In this document: piece by piece, positions 1 to 12,625 of the stretch | Position numbering within the stretch: position 1 is the stretch's first letter | Layout: every line of letters begins with the position of its first letter | Assembly (NCBI RefSeq): GCF_002869765.1 | Contig: NZ_PNOR01000015.1 | Span: 1 to 64,000, forward strand | Length of the DNA: 64,000 bases | Direction of reading: 5' to 3' | From: Deinococcus planocerae | GTDB taxonomy: Bacteria > Deinococcota > Deinococci > Deinococcales > Deinococcaceae | The notes under the pieces: generated by a model | What the model was told of the DNA's origin: nothing | Seen by the model: only the letters and a program-made list of their open reading frames with translations | Database searches by the model: none | Position numbers and translations under genes: made by a program

Positions 1-126
1 GAAGTCGCCGCCCGGGTGGCCCTGCCCCTGCTGGTCATTCAACGACTCGCTGCACAGGTCTGTCGAGAGGAAGAATTCCTGCGCCAGCACGGGTATTCAC
101 TCACCTTATCCAGATGCAAGACCTAA
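1..126 (+). CDS. C-terminal end of an unidentified protein, possibly HsdS
   Basis: Reading frame 1 is open from the window edge to a TAA at 124-126 and encodes 41 residues, beginning EVAARVALPLLVIQRL. The gene starts outside the window. It lies one base before the HEPN-like gene and in the same direction as hsdR, so the specificity subunit HsdS of the type I restriction system is the natural candidate by context. The short tail has no motif that proves this. The assignment is inference from position only. Confidence 0.4.
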   Translation, partial: EVAARVALPLLVIQRLAAQVCREEEFLRQHGYSLTLSRCKT

Positions 127-127
127 G

Positions 128-778
128 TTGACCCTGCCGCCCTGGGTATATGGTCCATTCGAGTTATTACTTCACGCAGAGCTTCACTATCGTGAGGGAG
201 GAGAGTTTGACCGACGCATAGCGTTGATAAGTTTTGACAATGCTATCGAAGTCGCAGTGAGCACGTTCCTATCTTTACATCCTTTACAAAGAGGCAAGGA
301 GGAATATGATGGAGCTAAGGTGCAACACTGGTTGCGCTCATTTCCAAACAAATTAGAATTTATAGAGCACAGGTGCGGCAATCAAAAGATTACTCCCGCG
401 GTCAGCAGCGCAGACATGATTTACTATCACAATATACGTAATGACCAGTATCATGAAGGGAAGGCAACAATACCAACCTGGGAGACTCTAAGCGGTATTA
501 GATCGGCTGCTTTATGGGTTTTTAACTTTCTTTACAATGTACCTGATATAGAATCAAGAATTGAAACAAGAATTAGAAGCTTGACTCCCGAAGTTGATAT
601 ACCTAAACGGGATGATGAACTTGATAAATTTATAGATACCAAGTACGGCGTGGTGTGGTTTGGCGAGACCTCAATTTATGCTAGCGATCTTCTTTTTGCC
701 TACGATCCCATCGCCTATCGCAACATAGGTATTGAGGCAAAACAAATAAAGCTGCAAGGCGGTGACGGTGATGAGTAG
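128..778 (+). CDS. HEPN-like protein in type I restriction operon
   Basis: A 216-residue protein starting at TTG, one base after the preceding stop. An early segment around residues 18-40 ([19 protein letters not shown]) reads as an amphipathic helix. Around residues 100-112 is [14 protein letters not shown], which contains RNDQYH, an exact Rx4H motif of the kind that forms the RNase active site of HEPN proteins. HEPN domains are common in defence and toxin proteins. The gene is visibly AT-richer than hsdR and uses AT-ending codons, which suggests separate acquisition. Its last 8 bases overlap hsdR, implying co-translation. An RNA-cleaving or abortive-infection role is inferred. The TTG start is uncertain because no clear ribosome binding site precedes it. 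Confidence 0.65.
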   Translation: MTLPPWVYGPFELLLHAELHYREGGEFDRRIALISFDNAIEVAVSTFLSLHPLQRGKEEYDGAKVQHWLRSFPNKLEFIEHRCGNQKITPAVSSADMIYYHNIRNDQYHEGKATIPTWETLSGIRSAALWVFNFLYNVPDIESRIETRIRSLTPEVDIPKRDDELDKFIDTKYGVVWFGETSIYASDLLFAYDPIAYRNIGIEAKQIKLQGGDGDE

Positions 779-3700
779 TTTCAACGAATCCACCGTCGAA
801 CTCGCCGCAATTGAATGGTTGGGGCAACTCGGCTACGAGTACCAGTACGGCCCCGACATCGCGCCCGAAGTGCCGGGGGCCGAGCGAGCAGCCTTTTCTG
901 AGGTGGTCCTGGTTGAGCGGCTGCGCGTGGCACTCGAACATCTCAACCCCGGCGCCTCGGCCCAGGCACTCGAAGAAGCTCTGCGGCAACTGACCGCGCC
1001 GGACCTCCACCCCAACCTGCTTCAGGCCAACCGCGCCCTGCACGCCCTGATCGTGGGCGGCGTGCGGGTGGAGTTGCCCGACGACTCTGGAGGCACGCGG
1101 GCCGAGCATCTGCGGGTGATCGACTTCGACCAGCCCCAGGGCAACTCCTTCCTGGCGGTGAATCAGTTCACCGTGACCGAGGCCAGGGTGGAGCGCCGAC
1201 CGGACCTCGTGCTGTTCGTCAACGGGCTCCCGCTGGTGGTGCTGGAGTTCAAGAACACGCGCGACGAACGGGCGACGATTGAAAAGGCGTTCGACCAGTT
1301 GCAGACGTACCAACTGCAACTCACGCGCTTGATGGCCTACAACGCCCTGCTGGTGATCTCGGACGGCACCGGGGCGCGGCTGGGCGTGGTGGGGGCGCCG
1401 TTCGAGCGGTTCCAGCCCTGGAAGACGGTCACGGGCCGGGAGGTGCTGCCCGAGAGCCTGGGCACGCTGATTCAGGGGGCCTTGAGCCCGGCGGTGCTGC
1501 TGGACCTGCTGCGGCACTTCACGGTGTTCGAGGCGGATGGTCCGGAGCTGGTGAAGAAGGTGGCGGCCTATCACCAATACCACGCGGTCCTGCGGGCAGT
1601 CCATCAGACGGTGGAGGCCAGCCGTGCCGATGGCGACCGCAAGGGCGGGGTGGTATGGCACACGCAGGGCAGCGGCAAGAGCCTGTCGATGGTCTTCTAC
1701 GCCGGAAAGCTGGTGGTGCAGCCCGAACTGGCGAACCCGACGCTGGTGATCCTGACCGACCGCAACGACCTCGACGACCAGCTCTTCGGGATCTTCAGCC
1801 GCTGCGCGGAGTTGCTGCGGCAACAGCCCGAACAGGTGGGCAGCCGGGCCGCGTTGCGGGAGTTGCTGGGCGCGCGGGCGGCGGGCGGCATCGTCTTTAC
1901 GACCATCCAGAAGTTCATGCCGGGGGACAGGGGCGACACCTTCCCCACGCTCTCGGAGCGTTCCAACGTCGTGGTGATCGCGGACGAGGCGCATCGCAGC
2001 CAGTACGGCATGAAGGCGCGGGTGGATCAGAACACCGGCCAACTGTCTTACGGCTTTGCCAAGCACATGCGCGACGCGCTGCCGAACGCGACCTTCCTGG
2101 GCTTCACGGGCACGCCCGTCGAGCTGCGGGACGCCGACACGCGCGCCGTGTTCGGCGAGTACATCGACGTGTACGACGTGCAGCGGGCGGTGGACGACGG
2201 CGCGACCGTACCCATCTTCTACGAGTCGCGGCTGGTTCGCATCAGGCCCGACGACGCGGCCTGGGACACCCTGGACAGCGAATTCGAGGACATCACCGAG
2301 GGCGAGGAGGTCGCCAGCCGCGAGAAGCTCAAGACGAAGTGGGCGGCGCTGGAGGCCCTGGTGGGCGACCCCAAACGGGTGCGGCTGGTCGCCGAGGACC
2401 TGGTACAGCACTTCGAGCAGCGGCAGGAGGTCATCGAGGGCAAGGGGATGATCGTAGGGATGTCACGACGCATCTGTGTAGCCCTGTACGACGAGATCAT
2501 CCGCCTGCGCCCCGAGTGGGAGGGCGCCGGAGACACCGAGGGCGTCATCAAGGTCGTCATGACCGGCAGCGCCACCGACGACAAGAGCTGGCAAAAGCAC
2601 ATCCGCAGTGGCGCCCGCAACCGCGAGATCGCCGACCAATTTCGCCAAGCGGACAGCTCCATGCGGCTCGTCATCGTCCGGGACATGTGGTTGACGGGCT
2701 TCGACGTGCCCAGCCTGCACACCATGTACATCGACAAACCCATGCACGGCCACAACCTGATGCAGGCCATCGCCCGCGTGAACCGCGTGTTCCGGGACAA
2801 GCCGGGCGGGCTGGTGGTGGACTACCTGGGGCTGGCGAACAGCCTCAAGGAGGCCATGCGCGTCTACACGGACGACGGGCGGGTCGAGCCCAAGCGCGAC
2901 TTCGAGGAAGCCCTGGACCTGATGCAGGAGAAGCTCGACGTGGTACGGGGCATCCTGCACGGGTTCGACTACACCGACTTTGCCGGGGCCACCCCGGCAG
3001 AGCGCGTGGCCCTTATTGCGGCGGGACAGGACTTCGTTCTTGGGAAGCGCGAGGCCGTCAAGGAGCGGTACATCCGGGAAGTGCTGGCCCTGGGGCAGGC
3101 CTACGCGCTGGCGATTCCACACCCCGACGCCCTGGCCGTGCGGGAGGAGATCGTCTTCCTGCAAACGGTTCGCGCCGCCCTGAGCAAGCAGGAAACTACC
3201 CAGACCCGGCAGGCGCGGCATGAGGTCAACCACGCCATCCAGCAACTCGTCGAGAAGGCGGTCGCGCCGGACGGGGTGATCGACGTGTTTGCGTCGGCGG
3301 GACTCAAGCGTCCAGACATCTCGATCCTGTCAGAGAGCTTTCTTCAGGAAGTACGCGACATGCCCCAGCGCAACCTCGCCGTAGACCTGCTGGAAAAACT
3401 GCTGCGGGACGAGGTGCGAACCCGTTCACGCCGCAACGTGGTTCAGTCGCAAAACTTCAGCGCGAAGTTGGAAGATGCCATTGCCCGATACCAGAGCCGC
3501 AGCATCGAGACGGCCCAAGTGATCGAGGAGTTGCTGGACCTGGCCCGGCAGATGCGGGAGGCTCAGCGGCGCGGCGACGACCTGCGGCTCTCGGAGGACG
3601 AAATCGCTTTTTACGACGCGTTAGAGGTCAACGACAGCGCGGTCAAAATCATGGGCGACGACGTTCTGCGGGAGATTGCACATGAGATCGCCGAAACAGT

Positions 3701-3869
3701 GAGGCGTAATGCCACAGTCGATTGGCACCTCCGCGAACAAGCGCGGGCCAAGTTGAGATTAATGGTGAAAAAGGTTCTGCGCAGGCACGGCTACCCGCCG
3801 GACAAGACCGAAAAGGCCAGCCAGTTGGTCCTTGATCAGGCGGAACTCTTCGCCGGACAGGTCACGTAA
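771..3869 (+). CDS. hsdR: Type I restriction endonuclease subunit R
   Basis: HsdR is the translocating nuclease subunit of a type I restriction-modification complex. The protein is 1032 residues, the usual size of EcoR124-type HsdR. Visible in order are the PD-(D/E)xK nuclease core near residues 142-162 (RRPDLVLFV, then EFKN), the Walker A segment WHTQGSGKS near 297-305, DEAH followed by RSQYG near 404, and the helicase motif VI-like segment [15 protein letters not shown] at 771 is preferred over GTG at 762 because AAGGCGGTG lies at a suitable distance upstream. The start overlaps the HEPN-like gene. All main motifs are intact, so it should be active if HsdM and HsdS are present to the left. 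Confidence 0.95.
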   Translation: MSSFNESTVELAAIEWLGQLGYEYQYGPDIAPEVPGAERAAFSEVVLVERLRVALEHLNPGASAQALEEALRQLTAPDLHPNLLQANRALHALIVGGVRVELPDDSGGTRAEHLRVIDFDQPQGNSFLAVNQFTVTEARVERRPDLVLFVNGLPLVVLEFKNTRDERATIEKAFDQLQTYQLQLTRLMAYNALLVISDGTGARLGVVGAPFERFQPWKTVTGREVLPESLGTLIQGALSPAVLLDLLRHFTVFEADGPELVKKVAAYHQYHAVLRAVHQTVEASRADGDRKGGVVWHTQGSGKSLSMVFYAGKLVVQPELANPTLVILTDRNDLDDQLFGIFSRCAELLRQQPEQVGSRAALRELLGARAAGGIVFTTIQKFMPGDRGDTFPTLSERSNVVVIADEAHRSQYGMKARVDQNTGQLSYGFAKHMRDALPNATFLGFTGTPVELRDADTRAVFGEYIDVYDVQRAVDDGATVPIFYESRLVRIRPDDAAWDTLDSEFEDITEGEEVASREKLKTKWAALEALVGDPKRVRLVAEDLVQHFEQRQEVIEGKGMIVGMSRRICVALYDEIIRLRPEWEGAGDTEGVIKVVMTGSATDDKSWQKHIRSGARNREIADQFRQADSSMRLVIVRDMWLTGFDVPSLHTMYIDKPMHGHNLMQAIARVNRVFRDKPGGLVVDYLGLANSLKEAMRVYTDDGRVEPKRDFEEALDLMQEKLDVVRGILHGFDYTDFAGATPAERVALIAAGQDFVLGKREAVKERYIREVLALGQAYALAIPHPDALAVREEIVFLQTVRAALSKQETTQTRQARHEVNHAIQQLVEKAVAPDGVIDVFASAGLKRPDISILSESFLQEVRDMPQRNLAVDLLEKLLRDEVRTRSRRNVVQSQNFSAKLEDAIARYQSRSIETAQVIEELLDLARQMREAQRRGDDLRLSEDEIAFYDALEVNDSAVKIMGDDVLREIAHEIAETVRRNATVDWHLREQARAKLRLMVKKVLRRHGYPPDKTEKASQLVLDQAELFAGQVT

Positions 3870-3922
3870 CTTCTTGCCTCCGGGGTCTGCTGGAGCTTAG
3901 AACGCAGCTCGTGATGAATCCT

Positions 3923-3950
3923 GCCCCACCACCGGACGGGGCTTCTACTT
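3923..3950 (+). terminator. Possible terminator after hsdR
   Basis: GCCCC at 3923-3927 can pair with GGGGC at 3938-3942, followed by TTCTACTT. The stem is short and the T tract broken, so this is a weak candidate, but it lies at the end of the restriction operon just before the next ribosome binding site. Confidence 0.35.
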
Positions 3951-3972
3951 GCCCCCAGGAGAGAGGGGCCCC

Positions 3973-4611
3973 GTGAACGACACCCCTTCCCCCTCCGCCG
4001 ATCACTGGCAGGCCGAGCACTACCGCGACCGTCACGCCTTCGTCTTCGAGACGAGCCGTGACCTCGTGTCGGGCTGGCTCGCGCCGCAGCCGGGCGAACG
4101 TGTCCTCGACCTGGGGTGCGGCACGGGAGAACTGACCGCCCAGATCGCCGGGAGCGGCGCGGTGGTGACGGGCGTGGACGCCTCACCCGACATGATCGCG
4201 GCGGCACGGGAGCGGCACCCCGGTGTGACCTTCCGGCTGGAGGACGCCCACCACCTCACCTTCCAGGCGGAGTTCGGCGCCGTGTTCAGCAACGCGGCGC
4301 TGCACTGGATGAACCCCCTGCCGCCCGTGTGGGCCTTCCCCAGCCCCGCGGAGCTGGCGACGCTCCTGGAGACGGCAGGCTTCCGGGTCGAGCGTCTGCA
4401 CCGCTTTGGCCGCCCCTCGGTCCTGAGCGGCGCGGACGGCTTGCGGGCGTGGCTGGAGGGCTTCGCGGGGGCTTGGCTCGCGCCACTCGGAGACGACGAA
4501 CGGCAAGCCGTCCTGGCCCGCGCCGAGGAGCGGGCGAGGCCCCGGCTGTGGAACGGGCAGGACTGGGTGGCCGACTACGTGCGGCTGCGGGCGCTGGCGG
4601 TGAAGGCGTGA
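3973..4611 (+). CDS. Class I SAM-dependent methyltransferase, apparently internally deleted
   Basis: The 212-residue product has the SAM-binding motif I VLDLGCGTGELT, the acidic strand-2 region VTGVDASPDMI, and FSNAALHWM, typical of trans-aconitate methyltransferase-like proteins. In that family the HWM segment is normally followed by roughly 40 residues holding the GG-R-F strand and helix before a PSP.EY...L..AGF segment. Here HWMNPLPPVW runs straight into AFPSPAELATLLETAGF, so an in-frame internal deletion is likely. GTG at 3973 is chosen because AGGAGAG stands at 3957-3963; a TTG at 3949 lacks such a signal. The fold core may be compromised and activity is doubtful. The substrate is unknown. 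Confidence 0.8.
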   Translation: MNDTPSPSADHWQAEHYRDRHAFVFETSRDLVSGWLAPQPGERVLDLGCGTGELTAQIAGSGAVVTGVDASPDMIAAARERHPGVTFRLEDAHHLTFQAEFGAVFSNAALHWMNPLPPVWAFPSPAELATLLETAGFRVERLHRFGRPSVLSGADGLRAWLEGFAGAWLAPLGDDERQAVLARAEERARPRLWNGQDWVADYVRLRALAVKA

Positions 4612-4617
4612 GGCACC

Positions 4618-5799
<1,182 letters not shown>

Positions 5800-5822
5800 G
5801 CCACCACGCTACCAAACGGGCG

Positions 5823-6083
5823 TTAGGAGCCGTGTAGTGCGGCTGACAGCGCCTCCTCGATGCCCCGCCCGCGCCAGCCGGTGTCCACGCCCAGGGCCTC
5901 GCCCCCCTCCCACCGCAACGCCGCGCCGATCACCGCGCCGCCCGCGATGGCGAGGGCCGCGCCCGTCAGCGCGTCCAGCGGGGCTCCCGGGCACAGCCGC
6001 GCCGCCGACGCCTTCAGGGCGGGCGCGAGGGGCCGGGGGGGCCGGGTGACGCGAACGCGGGCGGGCAGGGGCGGGACGCTCAC
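5823..6083 (-). CDS. Small protein with GNAT-like C-terminal segment
   Basis: An 86-residue reading frame. Its end, LGVDTGWRGRGIEEALSAAL, resembles the acetyl-CoA-binding motif A of GNAT acetyltransferases (V..WRGRGI...L). The remainder is too short for a complete GNAT domain, so it may be a fragment or an unrelated family. The start is GTG 6083, supported by TAGACT on the minus strand at 6096-6091, seven bases ahead, matching the leaderless pattern of this genome. It follows the acyl-CoA dehydrogenase promoter on the same strand. Function is unknown. Confidence 0.55.
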   Translation of the reverse strand: MSVPPLPARVRVTRPPRPLAPALKASAARLCPGAPLDALTGAALAIAGGAVIGAALRWEGGEALGVDTGWRGRGIEEALSAALHGS

Positions 6084-6138
6084 GGGGCGGAGTCTACCGC
6101 CGGGGGGGCGGATTCCCTTCTCAGGCGGTACCTCTACA

Positions 6139-6441
6139 ATGCCCGGCGATGACGGCGACCATCCGGGCGGCGGGGCAGGGGCGAGGGTGCGGGCGCTGAG
6201 GTGGGGGCTCGTCGTGGTGCTGGCGCTGGCGGCGCTGGCGCTCGCCGCGCTGACCCTCGGCACGTTCGCCACGCTCAACCCGGGCGCGCCGCTGTGGCTG
6301 CGGTCGCTCGGCAGTGTGGAGGGGGTGCTGAGCGCTCAGGCGGGGCTCGGGGAATTCGGGAGCTTCCAGCGCGCCCTGGGGCTGATGGTCCTGGCGAGCC
6401 TGCTCGCGGGGCTGGCGGCGTACCTGAAACCGAGAGGGTGA
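6139..6441 (+). CDS. Small two-helix membrane protein, start uncertain
   Basis: The frame encodes up to 100 residues with two hydrophobic segments, WGLVVVLALAALALAALTLG and a C-terminal ALGLMVLASLLAGLAAYL. The start is unclear. ATG 6139 overlaps a TACAAT at 6135-6140. A leaderless start would be expected near ATG 6149, but that ATG is in another frame and stops after 16 codons at 6199. GTG 6187 is in the correct frame and lies within that short frame. Either there is a short upstream ORF that feeds translation, or a one-base sequence error separates start and body. The product is an uncharacterised membrane protein. Confidence 0.55.
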   Translation: MPGDDGDHPGGGAGARVRALRWGLVVVLALAALALAALTLGTFATLNPGAPLWLRSLGSVEGVLSAQAGLGEFGSFQRALGLMVLASLLAGLAAYLKPRG

Positions 6442-6523
6442 GGGGGGGCGGCTTCCGGCCCCCCGCTTCAGGGCGCTTTCATGACCCGTGCTACGATTGG
6501 GGCGTTTTGAGCGGAGGCATGGC

Positions 6524-7564
6524 GTGAGGTTTTCTGAAGACATCGGCATCGATCTGGGTACCGCGACATTCCTGATTTACACCAAGAGCCGGGGCCTGGT
6601 CCTTCAGGAACCCAGCGTGATCGCCATGACGCGCGACAGCAAGCAGGTCAAGGCCGTCGGCGAGGAGGCCTACCGCATGATCGGGCGCACCCCCGGCGGG
6701 ATCGTCGCCGTGCGGCCCATCAAGGACGGCGTGATCGCCGACGAACTCCTCACCGAGCGGATGATCACCATGTTCCTGCAAAAGGTGCAGGGCGGGGCGG
6801 GGCGCATGTTCGGCCTCAAGCCGCAGCTCATGGTGGGCATTCCCAGCAACGTGAGCGACGTGGAAAGGCGGGCGGTGCTGCGCGCGGCGCTGAATGCCAA
6901 CGCCCGGCGCGCCTTCCTGATCGAGGAGCCGCTCGCGGCGGCCATCGGGGCGGGGCTCAAGATCGCCGAGCCGGTGGGCAGCATGATCGTGGACATCGGC
7001 GGCGGGAGCAGCGACATCGCGGTCATCTCGCTCGGCGGCATCGTGGTCAGCGAGTCGCTGCGGGTGGCCGGGGACGAGTTCGACGAGAGCATCATCCGCT
7101 ACGTGCGGCGCAAGCACAATGTCCTGGTGGGCGAGCGCACCGCCGAGGAGATCAAGGTCAAGGTGGGGGCCGCCACCCTCCTCGACGAGGGCGAGAACCT
7201 CACCGCCGAGGTGCGGGGCCGCGACCTCGTGAACGGCCTGCCGAAGACGATCACGCTCGATACCCGCGAGGTGGTCGAGGCGCTCAGCGAGCCCGTCAGC
7301 CAGATCGTCGAGGGCGTCAAGCGGGTGCTGGAGATCACCCCGCCCGAACTCGTGAGCGACATCCTCGACCACGGCATCGTGATGACGGGCGGCGGCTCCC
7401 TGCTGCGCAACTTCGACGTGCTGATCCAGCAGGCGACGAACATCCCCGTGCGGGTGGCGGAAAACGCCGTCGAGGCCGTCGCCATCGGCACGGGCATGGC
7501 GCTGGAGATGATCCCGGTGCTCGGCGACAGCCTCGTGTCGAGCGACCACTACCTGCGCCGCTGA
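6524..7564 (+). CDS. mreB: Rod shape-determining protein MreB
   Basis: A bacterial actin homologue that forms membrane-bound filaments and guides the elongation peptidoglycan machinery. At 346 residues it has the family length. The actin-fold nucleotide motifs are clear: phosphate 1 ([12 protein letters not shown]), phosphate 2 ([16 protein letters not shown]) and the adenosine motif ([10 protein letters not shown]). GTG 6524 is preferred because GGAGG sits at 6513-6517, and a TACGAT box lies at 6492-6497 so the transcript has a short leader. It stands alone rather than in an mreBCD cluster. The C-terminus is complete. Confidence 0.96.
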   Translation: MRFSEDIGIDLGTATFLIYTKSRGLVLQEPSVIAMTRDSKQVKAVGEEAYRMIGRTPGGIVAVRPIKDGVIADELLTERMITMFLQKVQGGAGRMFGLKPQLMVGIPSNVSDVERRAVLRAALNANARRAFLIEEPLAAAIGAGLKIAEPVGSMIVDIGGGSSDIAVISLGGIVVSESLRVAGDEFDESIIRYVRRKHNVLVGERTAEEIKVKVGAATLLDEGENLTAEVRGRDLVNGLPKTITLDTREVVEALSEPVSQIVEGVKRVLEITPPELVSDILDHGIVMTGGGSLLRNFDVLIQQATNIPVRVAENAVEAVAIGTGMALEMIPVLGDSLVSSDHYLRR

Positions 7565-7631
7565 CCCCGTGGGAGCCGCCGGGGGGCCGAGTGTGGCGCC
7601 CGGCCTCCCCCACGCCCCAAGGAGACCTGCT

Positions 7632-8060
7632 ATGGAACCCCTCCTCATCCAAGACGTGCTACGCGTGCTGCCCCACCGCTTCCCCTTCGTGCTCGTGGAC
7701 CGGGTGCTGAGCGCCGGGAACGGCGAGGTCCACGCCCTCAAGAACGTGACCGTCAACGAGCCCTTCTTTCCGGGGCACTTCCCGCAGGAACCCGTGATGC
7801 CGGGCGTATTGATCGTGGAGGCGCTGGCCCAGGCGAGCATGTTCTGCCTGCACGGTGAGCTGGAGCCGGGCACCGTCGGCTACCTCGCCGGGGTGGAGGG
7901 GGCACGCTTCAAGCGCAAGGTGATTCCGGGCGACCAGCTCCACCTCCACGCCAAACTCGACTTCCTGCGCCGGGGCCTGGGCAAGACGACCTGCCGGGCC
8001 GAGGTGGACGGACAGGTGGCGGCGGAGGCGACGATTCTCTTCGCGGTAGGGAAAGGGTAA
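7632..8060 (+). CDS. fabZ: 3-hydroxyacyl-ACP dehydratase FabZ
   Basis: Dehydrates (3R)-hydroxyacyl-ACP in the fatty acid elongation cycle in the cytoplasm. The 142-residue hot-dog fold protein carries the catalytic His in FFPGHFP (residue 49) and the catalytic Glu in [11 protein letters not shown] (residue 63). The family opening [13 protein letters not shown] is present. AAGGAG at 7619-7624 supports ATG 7632. The TAA stop is followed immediately by a heptad-repeat hairpin and then by an LptF/LptG-type permease gene, so it probably opens an envelope-related transcription unit. Confidence 0.95.
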   Translation: MEPLLIQDVLRVLPHRFPFVLVDRVLSAGNGEVHALKNVTVNEPFFPGHFPQEPVMPGVLIVEALAQASMFCLHGELEPGTVGYLAGVEGARFKRKVIPGDQLHLHAKLDFLRRGLGKTTCRAEVDGQVAAEATILFAVGKG

Positions 8061-8188
8061 GTGGGAAGTGGTCCGTGGTGAGTGGTGGGCGGCGACCCAT
8101 GCCTGAAGATCTGCTCTTCGGGACCTGGGGGTGGTCGGGAGAGGGCGGTCGGCCCTTCTCCACTGACCACTCACCACTTCCCACTCCC
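8061..8188 (+). repeat. Heptad-repeat hairpin element, copy 1
   Basis: The left arm 8061-8088 is four 7-nt units (GTGGGAA, GTGGTCC, GTGGTGA, GTGGTGG). The right arm 8161-8188 is four complementary-type units (CACTGAC, CACTCAC, CACTTCC, CACTCCC). The arms can pair in several registers around a core of about 72 nt that itself holds GAAGA...TCTTC. The element starts at the base after the fabZ stop and ends shortly before the ribosome binding site of the next gene. Confidence 0.8.
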
Positions 8189-8205
8189 CGCCCCGAAGGG
8201 GCCAA

Positions 8206-9347
<1,142 letters not shown>

Positions 9348-9351
<4 letters not shown>

Positions 9352-10541
9352 AACAGAGTTCGCAGGAGGCGGTGCGCGGGACGCAGGAACAACCACCGCG
9401 CACCGCACACCGCCTCCTGCCTCCCTCCACCGAATTGCGCGCCCTGATCCTCTCCGCCTCGTTCGGCAGCGGACACCATCAGGCAAACGACGCGCTCGAC
9501 CGGGCGCTGCGGGCAGCGGGGGTGAGCCTGGAGGCGCGGCACGCGGACTTCATCGCGTACCTCACGCCGCTGGAGCGGGCGGTCACGGCGGGCACCTACG
9601 CGGCGTGGCTGCGCTACGCGCCGGGGATGTACCGGGCCTTTTACGAGTGGACCGACCGCGAGACCGAGCCCCGGGCGCTGACGGGCACCTTCGGCTGGCT
9701 GGGCCTGCGCGGGATGCTGCGCGACGTGCGCGAGGTGCGCCCCGAGGTGGTCGTGAGCAGCTACCCGACCCCCGTGGCGCTGGCCCACACCGCCCGCACG
9801 CGGTTGGGCGAGGACTTCCTCAACGCCCTCGTCGTCACCGACTACCGCATCCACCACCACTGGGCGCGGCCCGAGGCCGAACTCCTGATGGTGCCCACCG
9901 AGGAGGCCCGCGAGCAGATGGGGCGCTGGCGCATCCCGCAGGCGGATGTCATCGTCACCGGCATCCCCATCTCGCCGAGGTTCCGCGAGCTGATCGGAGT
10001 GGACAAGGCGGCCCTGCGCGAGCGGCACGGGCTCACGGCGGACGAGCCCCTGATCCTCGTGTCGGGGGGCGGCACGGGCACCTACCGGGCCCTGGGGCGG
10101 GTGCTGGCCGAGTTGGCGAACCTGGGGCGACGGGTGCAGGTGCTCGTGCTCGCGGGGGCGCGGGGGCGGGGCATCCAGCGGACGGGAGGGGCGACCCTCC
10201 ACGCGCTCGGCTTCACGCGGGATTTCCCCGAACTCCTCGCCGCCTCCGACCTCGTGGTGGGGAAGGCGGGGGGGCTGACGGTCGCGGAGGCCACCACCCT
10301 CGGGGTGCCGCTCGTCATCCACGACCCCATCCCGGGGCAAGAGGAGCACAACGCGGATTATCTCGTCCGGCACGGGGCGGCGCTGTGGGCGAGAGACGTG
10401 GCGAAGGTCCGGCCCGCCATCCTGCGCGCCCTCGACCCGGACGAACACGCCCGCCTGAGCGCGGGCGCGACTGCCGTCAGCGTGCCCGACGCCGCCGACC
10501 GGGTGGCCTGCGCCCTGCTGCGGAAACTGGGGCGGGCATGA
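9348..10541 (+). CDS. GT28-type glycosyltransferase, MGDG synthase-like
   Basis: Transfers a sugar from a nucleotide-sugar donor, probably to a diacylglycerol-type lipid. The N-domain reads ILSASFGSGHHQANDAL, the MGDG-synthase/processive glucosyltransferase opening. The C-domain has the MurG-like donor site (VSGGGTGTYRALG, then VVGKAGGLTVAEATTLGVPLV, PGQEEHNADYL). GTG 9348 overlaps the previous stop as GTGA and gives 397 residues. A TTG at 9435, right before the conserved domain, is an alternative start. If 9348 is used, about 20 N-terminal residues are encoded by a heptad-repeat element and are unlike the family. Context suggests glycolipid or envelope synthesis. Confidence 0.88.
9362..9425 (+). 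repeat. Heptad-repeat hairpin element, GC-rich variant, copy 2
   Basis: Left units GCAGGAG, GCGGTGC, GCGGGAC, GCAGGAA at 9362-9389; right units GCGCACC, GCACACC, GCCTCCT, GCCTCCC at 9398-9425. GCAGGAGGCGGTG on the left pairs with CACCGCCTCCTGC on the right. It starts ten bases after the permease stop and lies inside the N-terminal part of the glycosyltransferase frame if GTG 9348 is the true start. Confidence 0.75.
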
Positions 10542-11761
10542 GGCGGCGGGGCTGGCTGGGGCTGGGGGCGCTCGCTCTGCTGGGCTCCGTAGGTCTCCCC
10601 TACCTCCTCGTGCAGCGGCTGAACCTGGGCCTGATCCGCGAGGGACGGCAGGAGAAACGGGCGCTCGCCCTCACCTTCGACGACGGGCCCGACCCCGCCA
10701 CCACGCCCGCCGTACTGGACGCGCTGCGGGGGGCGGGTGCGCGGGCCACCTTCTTCGTGATCGCCCCCCGCGCGGAGGCACACCCGGAGCTGATCGCCCG
10801 GACCCTCGCCGAGGGGCACGAGGTCGAGCCCCACGCGGCGCGGCACGTCCACGCCTGGGTGCGGACACCGTGGGAAGCCTTCCTTGATCCGGTGCGGGCG
10901 GCGCGGCGGGTGGGGGCCCTGACCCGACGATCCGCCCGGCTGCACCGCCCCCCTCACGGCGCGTACACCCTCGCCACCGTGCTGGGGCAGCGCGCGGCGG
11001 GGGTGACGGGCGCCCACTGGACGGTCGAGGGGCGTGACTGGCACCCGCAGTCCACGCCGGAAAGCGTGCGGAGGCGGGTGGGAGCCCTGGCCCACCCCGG
11101 CGCGGTCGTCGTCCTGCACGACGCGGGGCCGGGGGCGCGCAACACGGTGCCCGACCTCCCCGGTCTCCTCGCCGACCTGCGGGGGCGGGGGTACGCCCTG
11201 GTGCCGCTCGGGGAGTTGGACGGGGCCGCGCCGCTGACCCTCCGGAACCTGCCCCGCCGCCTGCTGGGGGGCCTCGACCGGCGGGGGGACCGGGCGGGCG
11301 GGGTCGAGCCTGCCGGGGGACGGGCGGACAACCTCTTCCGGCTCGGGGCCGTGCGCTTCGCGCTGGAGGGCGTCACGCTGGCGGACGGGACTCCCGTGCC
11401 CCGGGGCACCCCTGCCGCCGAACTCCACCTCAACAGCCCGCTCCTCGTGGACATCGGCCTGCGCCGGGGCCTGCGCCTCGCTCCCGGGGACTTCCGGGAC
11501 CTCGCCCGCGACCTTCAGGCGAGGCCGGAACTCCGGGACGCGCGGGTGATCTTCGGCATCAGCACCTTCGCGCCGCTGCTCGCCCTGCTGGGCTTCGAGA
11601 GCCACCCCCTCCCCCCCGCCGCCCTGCGCCGATTGCGCCCCTGGTCGGCCCTGGTGCGCCGCGCCTACGGGACGGAGGGCCCCATGCCCGAAGTCAGGCT
11701 GAGCGTGGTGAGTCGGGAGGCGTTTCTGGAGCGGTACGGCGAGACGGTGAGTGGTCAGTAG
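10538..11761 (+). CDS. Polysaccharide deacetylase family protein
   Basis: A 407-residue protein with an N-terminal membrane anchor (LGLGALALLGSVGLPYLLV) and a NodB-type deacetylase domain. Motif 1 is LTFDDGPDPATTP, motif 2 the metal-binding EPHAARHVHAW, motif 3 RPPHGAY, and late motifs are VVVLHDAG. The C-terminal half from about residue 235 is a separate domain that I cannot name with confidence; it resembles extensions seen in Bacillus YkoP-like deacetylases. The start overlaps the previous stop as ATGA. The last three residues (SGQ) and the TAG stop are encoded by a heptad-repeat element, so the original C-terminus may differ. Likely target: peptidoglycan or an envelope polysaccharide. Confidence 0.88.
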   Translation: MRRRGWLGLGALALLGSVGLPYLLVQRLNLGLIREGRQEKRALALTFDDGPDPATTPAVLDALRGAGARATFFVIAPRAEAHPELIARTLAEGHEVEPHAARHVHAWVRTPWEAFLDPVRAARRVGALTRRSARLHRPPHGAYTLATVLGQRAAGVTGAHWTVEGRDWHPQSTPESVRRRVGALAHPGAVVVLHDAGPGARNTVPDLPGLLADLRGRGYALVPLGELDGAAPLTLRNLPRRLLGGLDRRGDRAGGVEPAGGRADNLFRLGAVRFALEGVTLADGTPVPRGTPAAELHLNSPLLVDIGLRRGLRLAPGDFRDLARDLQARPELRDARVIFGISTFAPLLALLGFESHPLPPAALRRLRPWSALVRRAYGTEGPMPEVRLSVVSREAFLERYGETVSGQ

Positions 11762-11816
11762 TCCGTGGGAAGTGGAAAAGATCGAGTCCACTCACCACTG
11801 ACCACTCTCCACTACC
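11751..11816 (+). repeat. Heptad-repeat hairpin element, copy 3
   Basis: Left units GTGGTCA, GTAGTCC, GTGGGAA, GTGG from 11751; right units CACTCAC, CACTGAC, CACTCTC, CACTACC at 11789-11816. The second left unit supplies the TAG stop of the deacetylase gene. The last right unit supplies the start of the TACCCT -10 box (11813-11818) of the next gene. Confidence 0.8.
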
Positions 11817-11823
11817 CTCTTCC

Positions 11824-12584
<761 letters not shown>

Positions 12585-12625
12585 CCGACCGGAGCCGTCC
12601 CGTCACGTCTGGCCTAGACTCCATC

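Noticed and set aside
762..770. GTG 762 as the start of hsdR
   Set aside because: The best ribosome binding sequence (AAGGCGGTG) overlaps that codon and fits ATG 771 instead.
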